Shown here: positions 8,456-17,212 of the stretch, piece after piece
How positions within the stretch are numbered: position 1 is the stretch's first letter
Layout of the letters: the number at the start of each line of letters is the position of its first letter
Origin: Ilumatobacter sp963746265
Lineage (GTDB): Bacteria; Actinomycetota; Acidimicrobiia; Acidimicrobiales; Ilumatobacteraceae
DNA: 64,000 nucleotides
Assembly: GCA_963746265.1 (NCBI GenBank)
Contig: CAVVAM010000011.1
Location: forward strand, 248,001-312,000
Reading direction: 5' to 3'
The notes under the pieces: model-generated
What the model saw: the letters and a program-made list of their open reading frames with translations, nothing else
Told to the model about the DNA's origin: nothing
The model's database searches: none
Made by a program: the position numbers and the translations under genes

Positions 8456-10369
8456 ATGGACGAATCCTCCACCGACACCGGAGACGCCTCCCAGGCGCCG
8501 GCCGGGAGAACTGACACGAACGGAGACCAGGGAACCTCCGAACCGACGTCGAATTCGTCGACCGAGTCATCACCGTCAGACAGTGCATCCGCGAAGCGCC
8601 GACGCGGCTCCCGCGGTGGGCAGGGTCGCAAGCCGTCGGCGGGCTCCGAATCGGTGTCCGGCGATGAATCGGGCGCGACGCCAGACGGGAGAGATCCCGA
8701 AGAGTTGCCCGAGCCGATGGGGGAGGGCAAGGTCCGCGATCCGGAGGTTGCCGAACGTGCACTCGTGCGCAAGCCACAGATCGGCGACACCCGACCCCCG
8801 CTGATGCCTTCGAAGCCGCCTCCGGGCCCTGCGGTCGGCAAGCAGCCCGCGACCGGAACCGCCGCGGGGAAGCCGGGCGGTTCCGGTGGCAAGCGTCGCA
8901 AGCGCGGCGCCAGGACGGGCGGCGGAGGTGGCGCGGACGGCAAGCAGAAGGCGAAGGGCGATCAACGTCAGAGCGGCCGCGACGGTGGGGCCGACGGGCA
9001 GAAGAAGCGTCGCCGTGGTGGGCGTGGACGGTCCAAGACGTCGGCGGCCGAGCAGGAGTTGATCGAACAGCGAGGCGGTCGCGAGCGCAACGGCAAGCCG
9101 ATCGGGCGCTACTTCATGTGCGTCCAGGTCCGGCCGGGTATGGCCCAGGTCGCCGTGATGGAGGGCCGGAACCTGATCGAGCACTACGTCAGCCGGCCGG
9201 CCGACGATGTCAGTCAGATCCACGGCAACATCTACCTCGGTCGGGTGCAGAACGTGCTGCCGGGCATGGAGGCGGCCTTCGTCGACATCGCCACACCGAA
9301 GAATGCCGTGCTCTATCGCGGCGACGTGCAGTACGACCCCGAAGACATCGAGGAGAAGGGCAAGAACGCCCGCATCGAGGACATCCTCAAGGCTCGGCAG
9401 ATGATCATGTGCCAGGTCACGAAGAACCCGATCGGGGCGAAGGGGGCCCGGTTGACCCAGGAGGTCTCGCTGCCGGGTCGGTTCGTCGTCCTGATCCCGA
9501 ACTCGAGGACCTACGGCATCTCGAAGCGACTGCCCGACGACACCCGCAAACGGCTCCGCAACATCCTGGATCGGGTCAAGCCCGAGCAGCATGGCCTGAT
9601 CGTCCGCACGGCGGCAGAGCACGCCACCGAGTCCGATCTCGAAGCCGACATGGACATCCTGCTCCGCCAGTGGGACGACATCGAGCGCAAGGCCGCCAAG
9701 GCCAACAGGCCCACGTTGCTCTACCGGGAACCCGAGCTGGCCGTCCGTGTGATCCGCGAAGAGTTCAATCCCGACTATCGCGGCGTCGTGATCGACGATC
9801 CCCGCTTGTTCGAGGAGGTCCGCGACTACGTCAAGGCCTTCAACCCCGAACTCGCCGACCGCATCGAGCACTACGACGCGGAGGCGGAGGGGCTGTCGCT
9901 GTTCGAACGCCACCACGTCCACGAGCAGGTGCACAAGGCGCTCGACCGGAAGGTGTGGCTGCCGTCGGGCGGCTCGTTGATCATCGAGCACACCGAGGCG
10001 CTCAGCGTGATCGACGTCAACACCGGCAAGAACGTCGGCAAGTCGAACCTGGAAGAAACGGTGTTCCACAACAACATGGAGGCGGCCGAGGAGATCGCCA
10101 AGCAGCTCCGGCTCCGCGACATCGGTGGCATCATCGTGATCGACTTCATCGACATGGAGATCCGCGAGAACCGGGCCAAGGTCGTCGCCGCATTCCGTGA
10201 CGCACTGGCTCGCGACAAGACCCGCACCCAGGTGTTCGACATCACCGAGCTGGGGCTGGTCGAGATGACCCGCAAGCGGATCGGTGAAGGCCTGCTCACC
10301 GAGTTCTCGGAGATCTGTCCCGATTGCGACGGCCGAGGTGTGAAGATCGACCACCACATGCTGGACTAG
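8456..10369 (+). CDS. rne: Ribonuclease E/G family endoribonuclease
   Basis: Endonuclease for mRNA turnover and rRNA processing. Residues 1 to about 215 are disordered, rich in Lys/Arg/Gly, and probably bind RNA or partners. The catalytic part has an S1-like domain (GNIYLGRVQNVLPGMEAAF), then the metal-binding aspartates D520 (SVIDVNTGKN) and D563 (VIDFIDM), and the zinc link CPDC at 621-624. The D-D spacing of 43 and D-to-Cys spacing of 101 match those recalled for E. coli RNase E (D303, D346, C404). There is no long C-terminal scaffold. The ATG has a GAGAAGG site upstream. Confidence 0.94.
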   Translation: MDESSTDTGDASQAPAGRTDTNGDQGTSEPTSNSSTESSPSDSASAKRRRGSRGGQGRKPSAGSESVSGDESGATPDGRDPEELPEPMGEGKVRDPEVAERALVRKPQIGDTRPPLMPSKPPPGPAVGKQPATGTAAGKPGGSGGKRRKRGARTGGGGGADGKQKAKGDQRQSGRDGGADGQKKRRRGGRGRSKTSAAEQELIEQRGGRERNGKPIGRYFMCVQVRPGMAQVAVMEGRNLIEHYVSRPADDVSQIHGNIYLGRVQNVLPGMEAAFVDIATPKNAVLYRGDVQYDPEDIEEKGKNARIEDILKARQMIMCQVTKNPIGAKGARLTQEVSLPGRFVVLIPNSRTYGISKRLPDDTRKRLRNILDRVKPEQHGLIVRTAAEHATESDLEADMDILLRQWDDIERKAAKANRPTLLYREPELAVRVIREEFNPDYRGVVIDDPRLFEEVRDYVKAFNPELADRIEHYDAEAEGLSLFERHHVHEQVHKALDRKVWLPSGGSLIIEHTEALSVIDVNTGKNVGKSNLEETVFHNNMEAAEEIAKQLRLRDIGGIIVIDFIDMEIRENRAKVVAAFRDALARDKTRTQVFDITELGLVEMTRKRIGEGLLTEFSEICPDCDGRGVKIDHHMLD

Positions 10370-10453
10370 TGCTTCACCGAACTCGGCCCAGGGCGATCAG
10401 ATCACCCGAGTAACCGCACGTCGGGGATGGTGCAGAGGTCGGTGTCCGCCTGA

Positions 10454-10690
10454 TGCCTCTGGGGCAACGTCGATGCCAGCGTGACGGAATGGTTCGTGGC
10501 GTTGCACGGCCCGACGACCGAGCAGGCGATGAGCGAGGCCGAGCCGTCGCTCCGGACGCATGGGGCTCGTTCGGGTGCGCAGCGGGTGCGGCCGCATCGG
10601 CTGTGACACACGTTCCGGACCGAACTCGCCGCGGCGGGGATCGATCTGTCGGTGTTGCGCGATGTGTTGGACCACGCGGAGGCCGAAACG
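10454..10690 (+). pseudogene. Tyrosine recombinase (phage-type integrase) remnant
   Basis: In one frame this stretch reads as the C-terminal catalytic part of a tyrosine recombinase: RVRPHRL, stop, HTFRTELAAAGIDLSVLRDVLDHAEAET. The family form is HRLRHTF...LLGH. The TGA at 10604-10606 falls on the catalytic Arg of the HxxR box, as expected from CGA changing to TGA. The reading ends before the nucleophilic Tyr, and no intact N-terminal core-binding domain precedes it. It is a dead fragment just downstream of rne, at the edge of the accessory region. Confidence 0.72.
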
Positions 10691-11020
10691 AGCGGGCCTG
10701 CGAGGTCACCATCGAGTCGACCACGTGGAGCCGGCGCTGACGCTTGTCGACTGTTGCGGGTTCGTGCTCGATGCCCGCCGGTGGCGCCAAGCGGCGCGGC
10801 ACCCCCGGCGGAGCACTCTCGTCTCCGAGACGATCGCCCACCGTGGCCGACGAGATGCGCCGGATCATCGCGCACGATGCCGGCTACGGGCGAGATCGTG
10901 CGCCGGTGGCGTGAGCACGCTGCTCGGCGGCAACACCCGGGGCATCGGCGCGTTCGCTGACCCGTTTCAGCTGCAGAGCACGGATGCTCCGAGAACGAGC
11001 GAAATGCGTGCGCCTGCCCG
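10691..11020. other. No gene recognised between the integrase remnant and the molybdenum hydroxylase operon
   Basis: About 330 bases with short frames on both strands but no product I recognise and no clear promoter or terminator. It probably includes further decayed recombinase sequence, since the remnant's frame stays open to about 10960 without recognisable motifs. Confidence 0.5.
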
Positions 11021-13444
11021 CTACGAGTCACCATCGATCATGTCGAGGAGTCGTTCCGGGCTGGCGGGAAGCCGACGGACCCGTACGCCGTACTCACGCA
11101 GCGCGTCGTCGATCGCAGAGGAGATCGCGGCCGGGGCCATCATGCGGCCGGCCTCTCCTCCGCCCTTGATGCCGTGCGGGGTGTAGGGCGACGGCGTCTC
11201 CTGGTGTCCGATCTTCAACTTCGGCACGTCCATCGATGTGGGGATCACGTACTCGGCGAAGCTCGGCGTCCGGAGGATGCCGTCGGAGTCGTACACGAAC
11301 TCCTCGAAGATCGAGGTTCCGATCCCCTGGGCCGTACCTCCCACGATGTGTCCGCACAACGACCGGGGATTGACCATGGTTCCGCAGTCGTGAACCGCGG
11401 TGTAGTCGAGGAAGTCGACCTTCCCGGTCTCGGCGTCGACCTCGACGACGGCGATGTGGCACGCATGGCCCATGAAGGGGTAGAAGACGCCCAGATCGGA
11501 GCGGTCGTCGCTCGGCATCGTCGTGTACGGGTGGTCGTAGACGTGGCTCGCCTCGAGTCCGCTCTCGATCTCGTCGGGCAGTCCGTGCTTGAACAGGTGG
11601 GCCTGGATGGCGATGTCCGCCATCTCCATGCGAGCGGACGGCGATCCGGAGACCTGGAATCCACCGTCCACCCACTCCAGATCCTCGGCATTCGCCTCGA
11701 GGAGGTGCGCTGCGATGGCGGCTGCCTTGGTCTTGATCTTCCCACTCGCTCCTTCGACCGCGCCGGCCACCATCACGGTGAACCGGCTTCCACCCGGGCC
11801 GGTGGCGGGAAGGCCTTGATTGGAGCTCGCATACACCACGTTGACCGAGTGAGGGTCGACGTCGAACTCCTCGCCCACGAGCTGGGCGACCATCGTCTCG
11901 GGGCTGTTCCCCCACATCGCGCAGGAGTACAGCGTCGCAGTGATGTTGCCCATCGCGTCCACATCGAGCGTGACGCTCTCCGGCATGCTGGACACCGGTG
12001 CGGCCGGCTCGTCGAACCAGAACCAGAACTCGGTTGCGCTGAAGACGCTCCGTTCCTGGCAGGTGCAGATGCCGATTCCGATGTTGCGGCCTTCGGCGCG
12101 AGCTTCCTCCTGCTTCTCGCGCCAACCGGAGTAGTCGGCGAGCTCCAGGGCCGTGTCGAGGACTCCGGCGTAATTGCCGCTGTCGTAGACGTTGCCAGTG
12201 GGAATGAAATAGGGGAACTGGTCGGAGTCGATGAGGTTCTTGCGTCGCAACTCGGCCGGATCCATCCCGAGCTCGACCGCGGCGAGATCGACGATCCGCT
12301 CGAGGGCCCAGTTCCCCACCTCGGATCCGAAGCCCCGATACGCGCCCTGCTGACACTTGTTCGTCAGGACCGCGGTGACGTCGTAGAAGACGCTGTCGAT
12401 CTTGTAGGGGCCGGTGACCTGGGCGAGCGCATTGCCATGGTGTCCCACTCCGAACTGGATGTAGGCGCCGTAGTCGTCGACCGTCGTCATCTTGACGCTC
12501 CTCATGGTGCCGTCGTTCATCACCGCCAGCGAGACCTCGTAGCGTCGGTCCGAGCCGTGGTGGTCCCCGTTGGAGATGTTCTCCAACCGGTCCTGAACGA
12601 ACTTCACCGGGCGACCCGCAACCCGCGACATCATCCCTGCGATCGCAGGGGTCTTGACCTCCCACAGCTTGGATCCGAAACTGCCTCCCGCCGGTACCGG
12701 GTGCATGTCCAGCTTGTTGCTGGGGATCTTCAGGGTGCCGGCGAGCATGAAGAGGTACGAGGTGAAGCTCAGCGAGTTCGCGTGGATGCTCATCATTCCC
12801 GAGCCGATGTCGTAGTCCGCCACTGCACCGACGGTCTCCAAGGGCTGACCCCCCGAACGGCCCCAGTGGAGCGTGTCGGTGATCACGCGATCGGCCGTCG
12901 CGAAGGCGTCGTCGACGTCGCCGAACGTGAACTGGCGGTGGAATGCGACGTTCGTCCCCAGCGAGTCGTGCACCAGTGGAGCGCCGTCCTTCATCGCCTC
13001 CATCGGATCGACGACGGGCTCCAACGGGTCGTACTCGACGACGACGAGCGCTGCGGCATCCTCTGCGATGGCACGTGTTTCGGCGGCGATGGCGACCACG
13101 CCTTCGCCGTCGTAGCGAACCTTGTCGACGGCGAGGCAGCGCCACGGATGATTGGCGGGGTCGGGGCCGAAGTCGGGCAGCGGGTCGCACAGTTCGGCGG
13201 CCTGTGCGCCGGTGACGACGGCGACCACTCCTTCGAGCGCCTCCGCGGCCGAGGTGTCGATGCTCACGATCCTGGCGTGGCTGTACGAGCTGCGTACCAA
13301 CGCCACCTCGAGCATGTTCGGCAGGATCAGGTCATCGATGTAGCCGCCTCGACCCAGCAGGAATCTGCGGTCTTCGAGCCGGGGGATCGATTTTCCGACC
13401 CAGGTCTTGTCGTGCTTGTGGTCTCGAACGAGTGGCGTTGTCAT
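11021..13444 (-). CDS. Xanthine dehydrogenase-family molybdenum hydroxylase, large (Mo) subunit
   Basis: Molybdopterin-binding catalytic subunit, 807 aa, of the CoxL/XdhA type, which hydroxylates aldehydes or N-heterocycles with water as oxygen donor. Family features: the opening GKSIPRLEDRRFLLGRGGYIDDL, the active-site loop QQGAYRGFGS, and near the C-terminus GIKGGGEAGRMM, whose Glu is the catalytic base. The loop reads AYRGFGS and not the AYxCSFR of form I CO dehydrogenase, so CO oxidation is unlikely. It is the last gene of a minus-strand operon (HisD-like, SDR, FAD, 2Fe-2S, Mo). The substrate cannot be read from sequence. No cofactor maturation gene is adjacent. Confidence 0.9.
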   Translation of the reverse strand: MTTPLVRDHKHDKTWVGKSIPRLEDRRFLLGRGGYIDDLILPNMLEVALVRSSYSHARIVSIDTSAAEALEGVVAVVTGAQAAELCDPLPDFGPDPANHPWRCLAVDKVRYDGEGVVAIAAETRAIAEDAAALVVVEYDPLEPVVDPMEAMKDGAPLVHDSLGTNVAFHRQFTFGDVDDAFATADRVITDTLHWGRSGGQPLETVGAVADYDIGSGMMSIHANSLSFTSYLFMLAGTLKIPSNKLDMHPVPAGGSFGSKLWEVKTPAIAGMMSRVAGRPVKFVQDRLENISNGDHHGSDRRYEVSLAVMNDGTMRSVKMTTVDDYGAYIQFGVGHHGNALAQVTGPYKIDSVFYDVTAVLTNKCQQGAYRGFGSEVGNWALERIVDLAAVELGMDPAELRRKNLIDSDQFPYFIPTGNVYDSGNYAGVLDTALELADYSGWREKQEEARAEGRNIGIGICTCQERSVFSATEFWFWFDEPAAPVSSMPESVTLDVDAMGNITATLYSCAMWGNSPETMVAQLVGEEFDVDPHSVNVVYASSNQGLPATGPGGSRFTVMVAGAVEGASGKIKTKAAAIAAHLLEANAEDLEWVDGGFQVSGSPSARMEMADIAIQAHLFKHGLPDEIESGLEASHVYDHPYTTMPSDDRSDLGVFYPFMGHACHIAVVEVDAETGKVDFLDYTAVHDCGTMVNPRSLCGHIVGGTAQGIGTSIFEEFVYDSDGILRTPSFAEYVIPTSMDVPKLKIGHQETPSPYTPHGIKGGGEAGRMMAPAAISSAIDDALREYGVRVRRLPASPERLLDMIDGDS

Positions 13445-13487
13445 GGCGTGTTCCTCTCCAGGGCGTTCATCGACGGTCGGCGGGCGT

Positions 13488-13961
13488 TCACTTCATGGCC
13501 GAAGCGGCGTCGACGACCGCTTCGACGATGTACTGGTATCCGGTGCACCGGCAGAGATTGCTCGCCACACCTTCTCGTGCCTGTTCCTCGTCGATGTCCG
13601 GGTTCTCCCGGATCAGCTCGACGGTTCGCATCAACATTCCCGGTGTGCAGAACCCGCATTGCAGACCCTGCTTCTGGCGGAACGCCTCCTGGACGGGATG
13701 GAGGTCGGCGCCGGCCAGTCCCTCCACGGTCTCGACGGTCGTGCCATCGGCCTGCACGGCCAACATCAGGCAGGCGCGGGCACTCTGACCGTCCACGAGA
13801 ACGGTGCAGGCGCCGCATGCGCCCTGTTCGCACCCCAGATGGGTGCCCATCAGCGTCAGGTGCTTCCGGAGGTAGTCGGCCAGCGACAGTCGAGGTTCGA
13901 CCTCCGACTCGACCCGACGGTCGTTGACGGTGAGCGTGATGTGGTGCTTCCCTGCGGTCAT
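13488..13961 (-). CDS. Molybdenum hydroxylase small subunit, two [2Fe-2S] clusters
   Basis: 157-residue iron-sulfur subunit that passes electrons from the Mo centre to FAD. The N-terminal plant-ferredoxin-like cluster ligands are in CEQGACGACTV with a later Cys in ARACLML; the C-terminal cluster ligands are in CGFCTPGM and CRCTGY. All eight expected cysteines are visible. It overlaps the FAD subunit gene by four bases and is followed 43 bases later by the Mo subunit. Confidence 0.93.
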   Translation of the reverse strand: MTAGKHHITLTVNDRRVESEVEPRLSLADYLRKHLTLMGTHLGCEQGACGACTVLVDGQSARACLMLAVQADGTTVETVEGLAGADLHPVQEAFRQKQGLQCGFCTPGMLMRTVELIRENPDIDEEQAREGVASNLCRCTGYQYIVEAVVDAASAMK

Positions 13962-14830
13962 GATTGGCCTCCTGAGCGGGCGTGGGCGGTTGCCAGCGCA
14001 CGGCGGACCATCGCAGTGGCAACCTTCTTGCGATACTTCTGGGATCCGTAGACATCGGAGAACGGTTCGAGATCAGCCGTGGCGGTCGCCGCGATCTCGG
14101 CGATCGTTGCTCCAGTCGGGACCTGGCCGACGAGGTCTGCTTCAGCCGCCGTCGCTCGGATCGGGGTGTCTGCGACGCCGCTCATCGCGATCGACGCCTT
14201 CGCAACCGAGTCGCCGCTCATCTCGAGCAGGACGGCTGCGGTGACGACTGGCCAACTCTCGTGGCTGTGACTGAACTCCTCGAACGCGTAGCCGGTCCCC
14301 TCGGGCCAGACGTCGACGTGCACCTCGCGAGCCAACTCGTCTTCGGCCAGCGCCGTCGTGTACGAGCCCTGGAAGAAATCCGCCGCCGAGATCGTTCGGG
14401 TCGCACCCGCCCGTTCGGCAACGACCGATCCACCGTGAGCGAGGAAGGCGGTCGGGATCTCGGCGCTGGGATCGCCGTGGGCGATGCTCCCGACCACGGT
14501 GCCGCGGTGCCTGATGGGCACCTGGCCGCCCCGACTGATCGCAGCCGCCAAGAGCGGTACGTCGACGAGAACGGTGGCATCGTGTTCGACCGTCCATTGC
14601 CGCGCCGCTGCGCCGATTGCCACCGAACCGTTGTGGCGCGAGATGAACGACAACTCGTCCACCCGGCCGATGTCGATGAGGTGGCTCGGCGATGCGAGCC
14701 GGATGGACAACATGGGAATCAGACTCTGTCCCCCCGCCAGGATCCGTGAATCGGAGCCGAAGTCGCGTAGCGACTCGGCTGCGTGAGCCGATGACTCGGC
14801 TCGGACGTATTCGAATGGTGGTGCTTTCAT
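13958..14830 (-). CDS. Molybdenum hydroxylase medium subunit, FAD-binding (CoxM-type)
   Basis: 290-residue FAD subunit. The two flavin-binding motifs are AGGQSLIPMLSIRLA (about residues 32-46) and the TxGGSxAHxDPAAE equivalent VVGSIAHGDPSAEIPTAF (about 112-129). A CO_deh_flav_C-like domain follows. The middle position between the SDR and the 2Fe-2S genes completes a three-subunit enzyme. The ATG at 14830 is 76 bases after the SDR stop. Confidence 0.92.
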   Translation of the reverse strand: MKAPPFEYVRAESSAHAAESLRDFGSDSRILAGGQSLIPMLSIRLASPSHLIDIGRVDELSFISRHNGSVAIGAAARQWTVEHDATVLVDVPLLAAAISRGGQVPIRHRGTVVGSIAHGDPSAEIPTAFLAHGGSVVAERAGATRTISAADFFQGSYTTALAEDELAREVHVDVWPEGTGYAFEEFSHSHESWPVVTAAVLLEMSGDSVAKASIAMSGVADTPIRATAAEADLVGQVPTGATIAEIAATATADLEPFSDVYGSQKYRKKVATAMVRRALATAHARSGGQS

Positions 14831-14906
14831 GGCACCTCACCCCCCTCGTGGGTTGTTTGGATGGACGGGAACTCTTCTGTCTGGATTCGTCCCGCCCACG
14901 ACTTGG

Positions 14907-15656
14907 TCAGACTCCCAACGGGCGGCCACCGTCCACGGGGATGGTGGCGCCGGTCGTTCTGGGCAGATCGCGAATCACGGCGGAGACCGCGGCTGCCACG
15001 TCGTCCCCCGACGCGAGTCGGCCCAGCGGTGTCAGCGCTCGCTGGGCATCGACCACGCCGGCGGGCATCGATGCCGCGTATTCCCCTTCGACCCACCCCG
15101 GCGAGACCGACATGACCCGGATCGTCGGCGCCAGCGATCGTCCCAGCGATCGGGTCATGCTGTCGAGCGCCGCCTTGCTCGCGCAGTAGGCGACGTTCGA
15201 ACCGATCCCGATGACTGCCGCCACCGAGGAGATGTTGATCACCACCGGAGCAGGGGCCGATTCGAGGAGGGAACGGAACGCCCTGATCGTGGCGAAGGGG
15301 CCACGCCAGTTCACCGCGAAGATCGTGTCGATCAGCTGGTCGTCCAGGCCGTCCAGGTCGTCGTGGGCGACCGGCTGGGTGACACCCCCGCAGTTCACGA
15401 GCACGTCGACCTGGCCGAAGTCGGAGGCGATCCGGGCGGCGACCGATCCGAGGGCATCGGAATCGGTGTTGACGATCATCAGGGACGTGTGTGGGGTCCC
15501 GCCCAAGTCGTTCACCAGGGTCTCGGCGCGGTCGCGATTGGTGGCGTAGCCGACGACCACCGCGTGACCGTCGGACGCCAGCCGACGACAGATGTCGCGA
15601 CCGATCCCTCCGCTTCCACCGACGACGACGGCGACGGGAGGCCCAGTGGCGCTCAA
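14907..15656 (-). CDS. Short-chain dehydrogenase/reductase (island operon)
   Basis: 249 residues, classical SDR: cofactor loop GGSGGIG near 13-19, NCGG (the NNAG position) near 88-91, catalytic Ser in ISSVAA, and YCASK for the Tyr/Lys pair. The start appears to be TTG, overlapping the HisD-like stop (TTGA), which implies coupled translation. It presumably oxidises a hydroxyl group in the same pathway. In DHPS catabolism, dehydrogenases accompany the HisD-family enzyme HpsN, so that is one possible parallel. The substrate is unknown. Confidence 0.88.
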   Translation of the reverse strand: MSATGPPVAVVVGGSGGIGRDICRRLASDGHAVVVGYATNRDRAETLVNDLGGTPHTSLMIVNTDSDALGSVAARIASDFGQVDVLVNCGGVTQPVAHDDLDGLDDQLIDTIFAVNWRGPFATIRAFRSLLESAPAPVVINISSVAAVIGIGSNVAYCASKAALDSMTRSLGRSLAPTIRVMSVSPGWVEGEYAASMPAGVVDAQRALTPLGRLASGDDVAAAVSAVIRDLPRTTGATIPVDGGRPLGV

Positions 15657-16927
15657 GTGCCGGCTCCGTACCGCTCCACGCGGATGTCGGCCTGTGCCTG
15701 GTGGCCGTCGAAGTTCTCGATCGCACAGAGCCGCGAGCAGTACCGCCCCACCAACGCACTGGCGGCGTCGGACTCCACCCGCTGATAGGTGCAGGTCTTC
15801 AGGAACTTGCCGACCCAGAGGCCGCCGGTGTACCGGGCCGCGCCCTGAGTGGGCAGGGTGTGGTTGGTGCCGATCGCCTTGTCCCCGTAGGCGACATTGG
15901 TGCGGGGGCCGATGAACAGCGCCCCGTAGTTCTGCATGTTCTCGGAGAAGTACTGGTCATCGTCGGTCATGATCTGTACGTGCTCGGAGGCGATCTCGTC
16001 GGCGACCTCCAACATCTCGGCCTTGTCGTCGCACACGATGACGCGACCGTGATCGCGCCACGCCGGGCCTGCGGTGTCCGAAGTCCGCAGACCCTCCAAC
16101 TGTCGTTCCACCTCGATGATGGTCGCCTCGCCCAACTCCTCCGAGGTCGTGAGCAGGATCGCCGGCGAGGTCGGGCCGTGCTCGGCTTGACCGAGCAGGT
16201 CCGTGGCACACATCTCCGCGTCCACCGTCTCGTCGGCGATGACGAGTGTCTCGGTCGGGCCGGCCAGGAGGTCGATCCCGACCCTTCCGAACAGTTGCCG
16301 CTTCGCCTCCGCCACGTACGCGTTTCCCGGCCCGACGATCATGTCGACAGGATCCATCCCTGCTCCGTACGCCATGGCGGCCATGGCCTGGATTCCTCCC
16401 AACAGGTAGATCTCGTCGGCTCCGGCCAGTGCCATGGCGGTCACGGTCTCGGCCGGGACCTGCCCATTGATCGGCGGCGTGCAGGCGATCACCCGCGGGC
16501 AACCGGCAACCTTGGCGGTGAGGACGCTCATGTGGGCCGACGCCACCATCGGAAACTTCCCACCGGGCACGTAGCAGCCGACGTTCGCCACCGGCAGGTG
16601 CCGATGGCCCAGGACCACTCCCGGGAGCGTCTCCACCTCGACGTCGGTCATCGACGCCCGCTGGATCTCCGCGAAATTGCGAATCTGGGACTGCGCCCAC
16701 TTGATGTCGTCGACGACGCGAGGGTCGACGCTCGCCATGATCTCCTCGATCTCATCTGCGGAGAGGCGGAACGACGCAGGTGACCAATTGTCGAATTTCT
16801 CCGACAGCTCGCGCACCGCTGGTTCACCACGTTCGTTGACATCGGCGAGTATCTCTCGCACCATCGATGCGAGCTCGAGGTCCTCACCGTGCGCGGACTT
16901 CGATGCTGCATCCTTCAGGAGTCTCAT
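15653..16927 (-). CDS. Histidinol dehydrogenase-family enzyme (HpsN-like catabolic dehydrogenase)
   Basis: 424-residue NAD-dependent dehydrogenase of the HisD fold, probably oxidising an alcohol to the acid. Family residues are kept: the NVGCYVPGG region, the zinc ligands Q and H in GQAEHGP, the catalytic Glu-His in ASEHVQIM, GTNHTLPT, and the C-terminal ligand His in ENFDGHQAQADIR. It is not in a histidine operon. It heads a catabolic operon, and its text resembles catabolic paralogues such as sulfopropanediol dehydrogenase HpsN more than biosynthetic HisD. The assignment to DHPS is inference; other polyol or amino-alcohol substrates are possible. Its start lacks both a clear ribosome site and a near TANNNT box. 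Confidence 0.78.
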   Translation of the reverse strand: MRLLKDAASKSAHGEDLELASMVREILADVNERGEPAVRELSEKFDNWSPASFRLSADEIEEIMASVDPRVVDDIKWAQSQIRNFAEIQRASMTDVEVETLPGVVLGHRHLPVANVGCYVPGGKFPMVASAHMSVLTAKVAGCPRVIACTPPINGQVPAETVTAMALAGADEIYLLGGIQAMAAMAYGAGMDPVDMIVGPGNAYVAEAKRQLFGRVGIDLLAGPTETLVIADETVDAEMCATDLLGQAEHGPTSPAILLTTSEELGEATIIEVERQLEGLRTSDTAGPAWRDHGRVIVCDDKAEMLEVADEIASEHVQIMTDDDQYFSENMQNYGALFIGPRTNVAYGDKAIGTNHTLPTQGAARYTGGLWVGKFLKTCTYQRVESDAASALVGRYCSRLCAIENFDGHQAQADIRVERYGAGT

Positions 16928-17128
16928 GACTCGGGCCCCACGAGTTCTGCCCGGTCGGTGCCGGCGGGACGCACCCCGGCGCGAGGAGTCGGCGTTGCCG
17001 TCGACGTTCTCTGCGACGTGTGCTCGGCTCCCATGGATCCCCTCCGGTTCGGCTTCAGTGGTGGATTGTGTGCTTCGGCGTTGACCCTCGGCGTGCGGTG
17101 ACGTCGTTTCTGCGGAGCATGCAACGGC

Positions 17129-17157
17129 TTGATGTATAGCTATACACGATCTAAGAT
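17129..17157 (+). promoter_or_regulatory. Probable promoter of the cyclase gene (TTGATG, 17 nt, TAAGAT)
   Basis: TTGATG at 17129-17134 and TAAGAT at 17152-17157 are separated by 17 bases, a good sigma-70-type match. A start near 17164 would give a leader of about 50 bases before the ATG at 17213, consistent with the visible ribosome site. The spacer holds a perfect palindrome. Confidence 0.6.
17133..17146. promoter_or_regulatory. Operator candidate: perfect 14-bp palindrome TGTATAGCTATACA
   Basis: The palindrome lies between the -35 and -10 elements of the cyclase promoter, in the divergent region between the HisD-like operon and the cyclase-lacI pair. A bound dimer would block polymerase. 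The nearby LacI-family gene is the obvious candidate regulator, although LacI operators usually have CG at the centre and this has GC; a GntR-type regulator encoded elsewhere is the alternative. Confidence 0.6.
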
Positions 17158-17212
17158 CCGATGGTCAACCACTTCCGAGAACCACGCGCTGCGCCCGAGG
17201 GGGAATCCGCTC

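Noticed and set aside
10604..10606. Second selenocysteine codon in the integrase remnant
   Set aside because: The site is the catalytic Arg of tyrosine recombinases, no SECIS-like hairpin follows, and the active-site Tyr is missing; simple decay explains it.
11174..13927. 917-codon open frame on the plus strand opposite the Mo subunit
   Set aside because: Mirror of the molybdenum hydroxylase gene, low-complexity translation, no ribosome site.
11021..14830. Carbon monoxide dehydrogenase (form I)
   Set aside because: The large-subunit loop is AYRGFGS and not AYxCSFR, so CO oxidation is not supported.
15653..16927. Biosynthetic histidinol dehydrogenase (hisD)
   Set aside because: No histidine genes nearby, and operon context plus sequence style fit catabolic paralogues.
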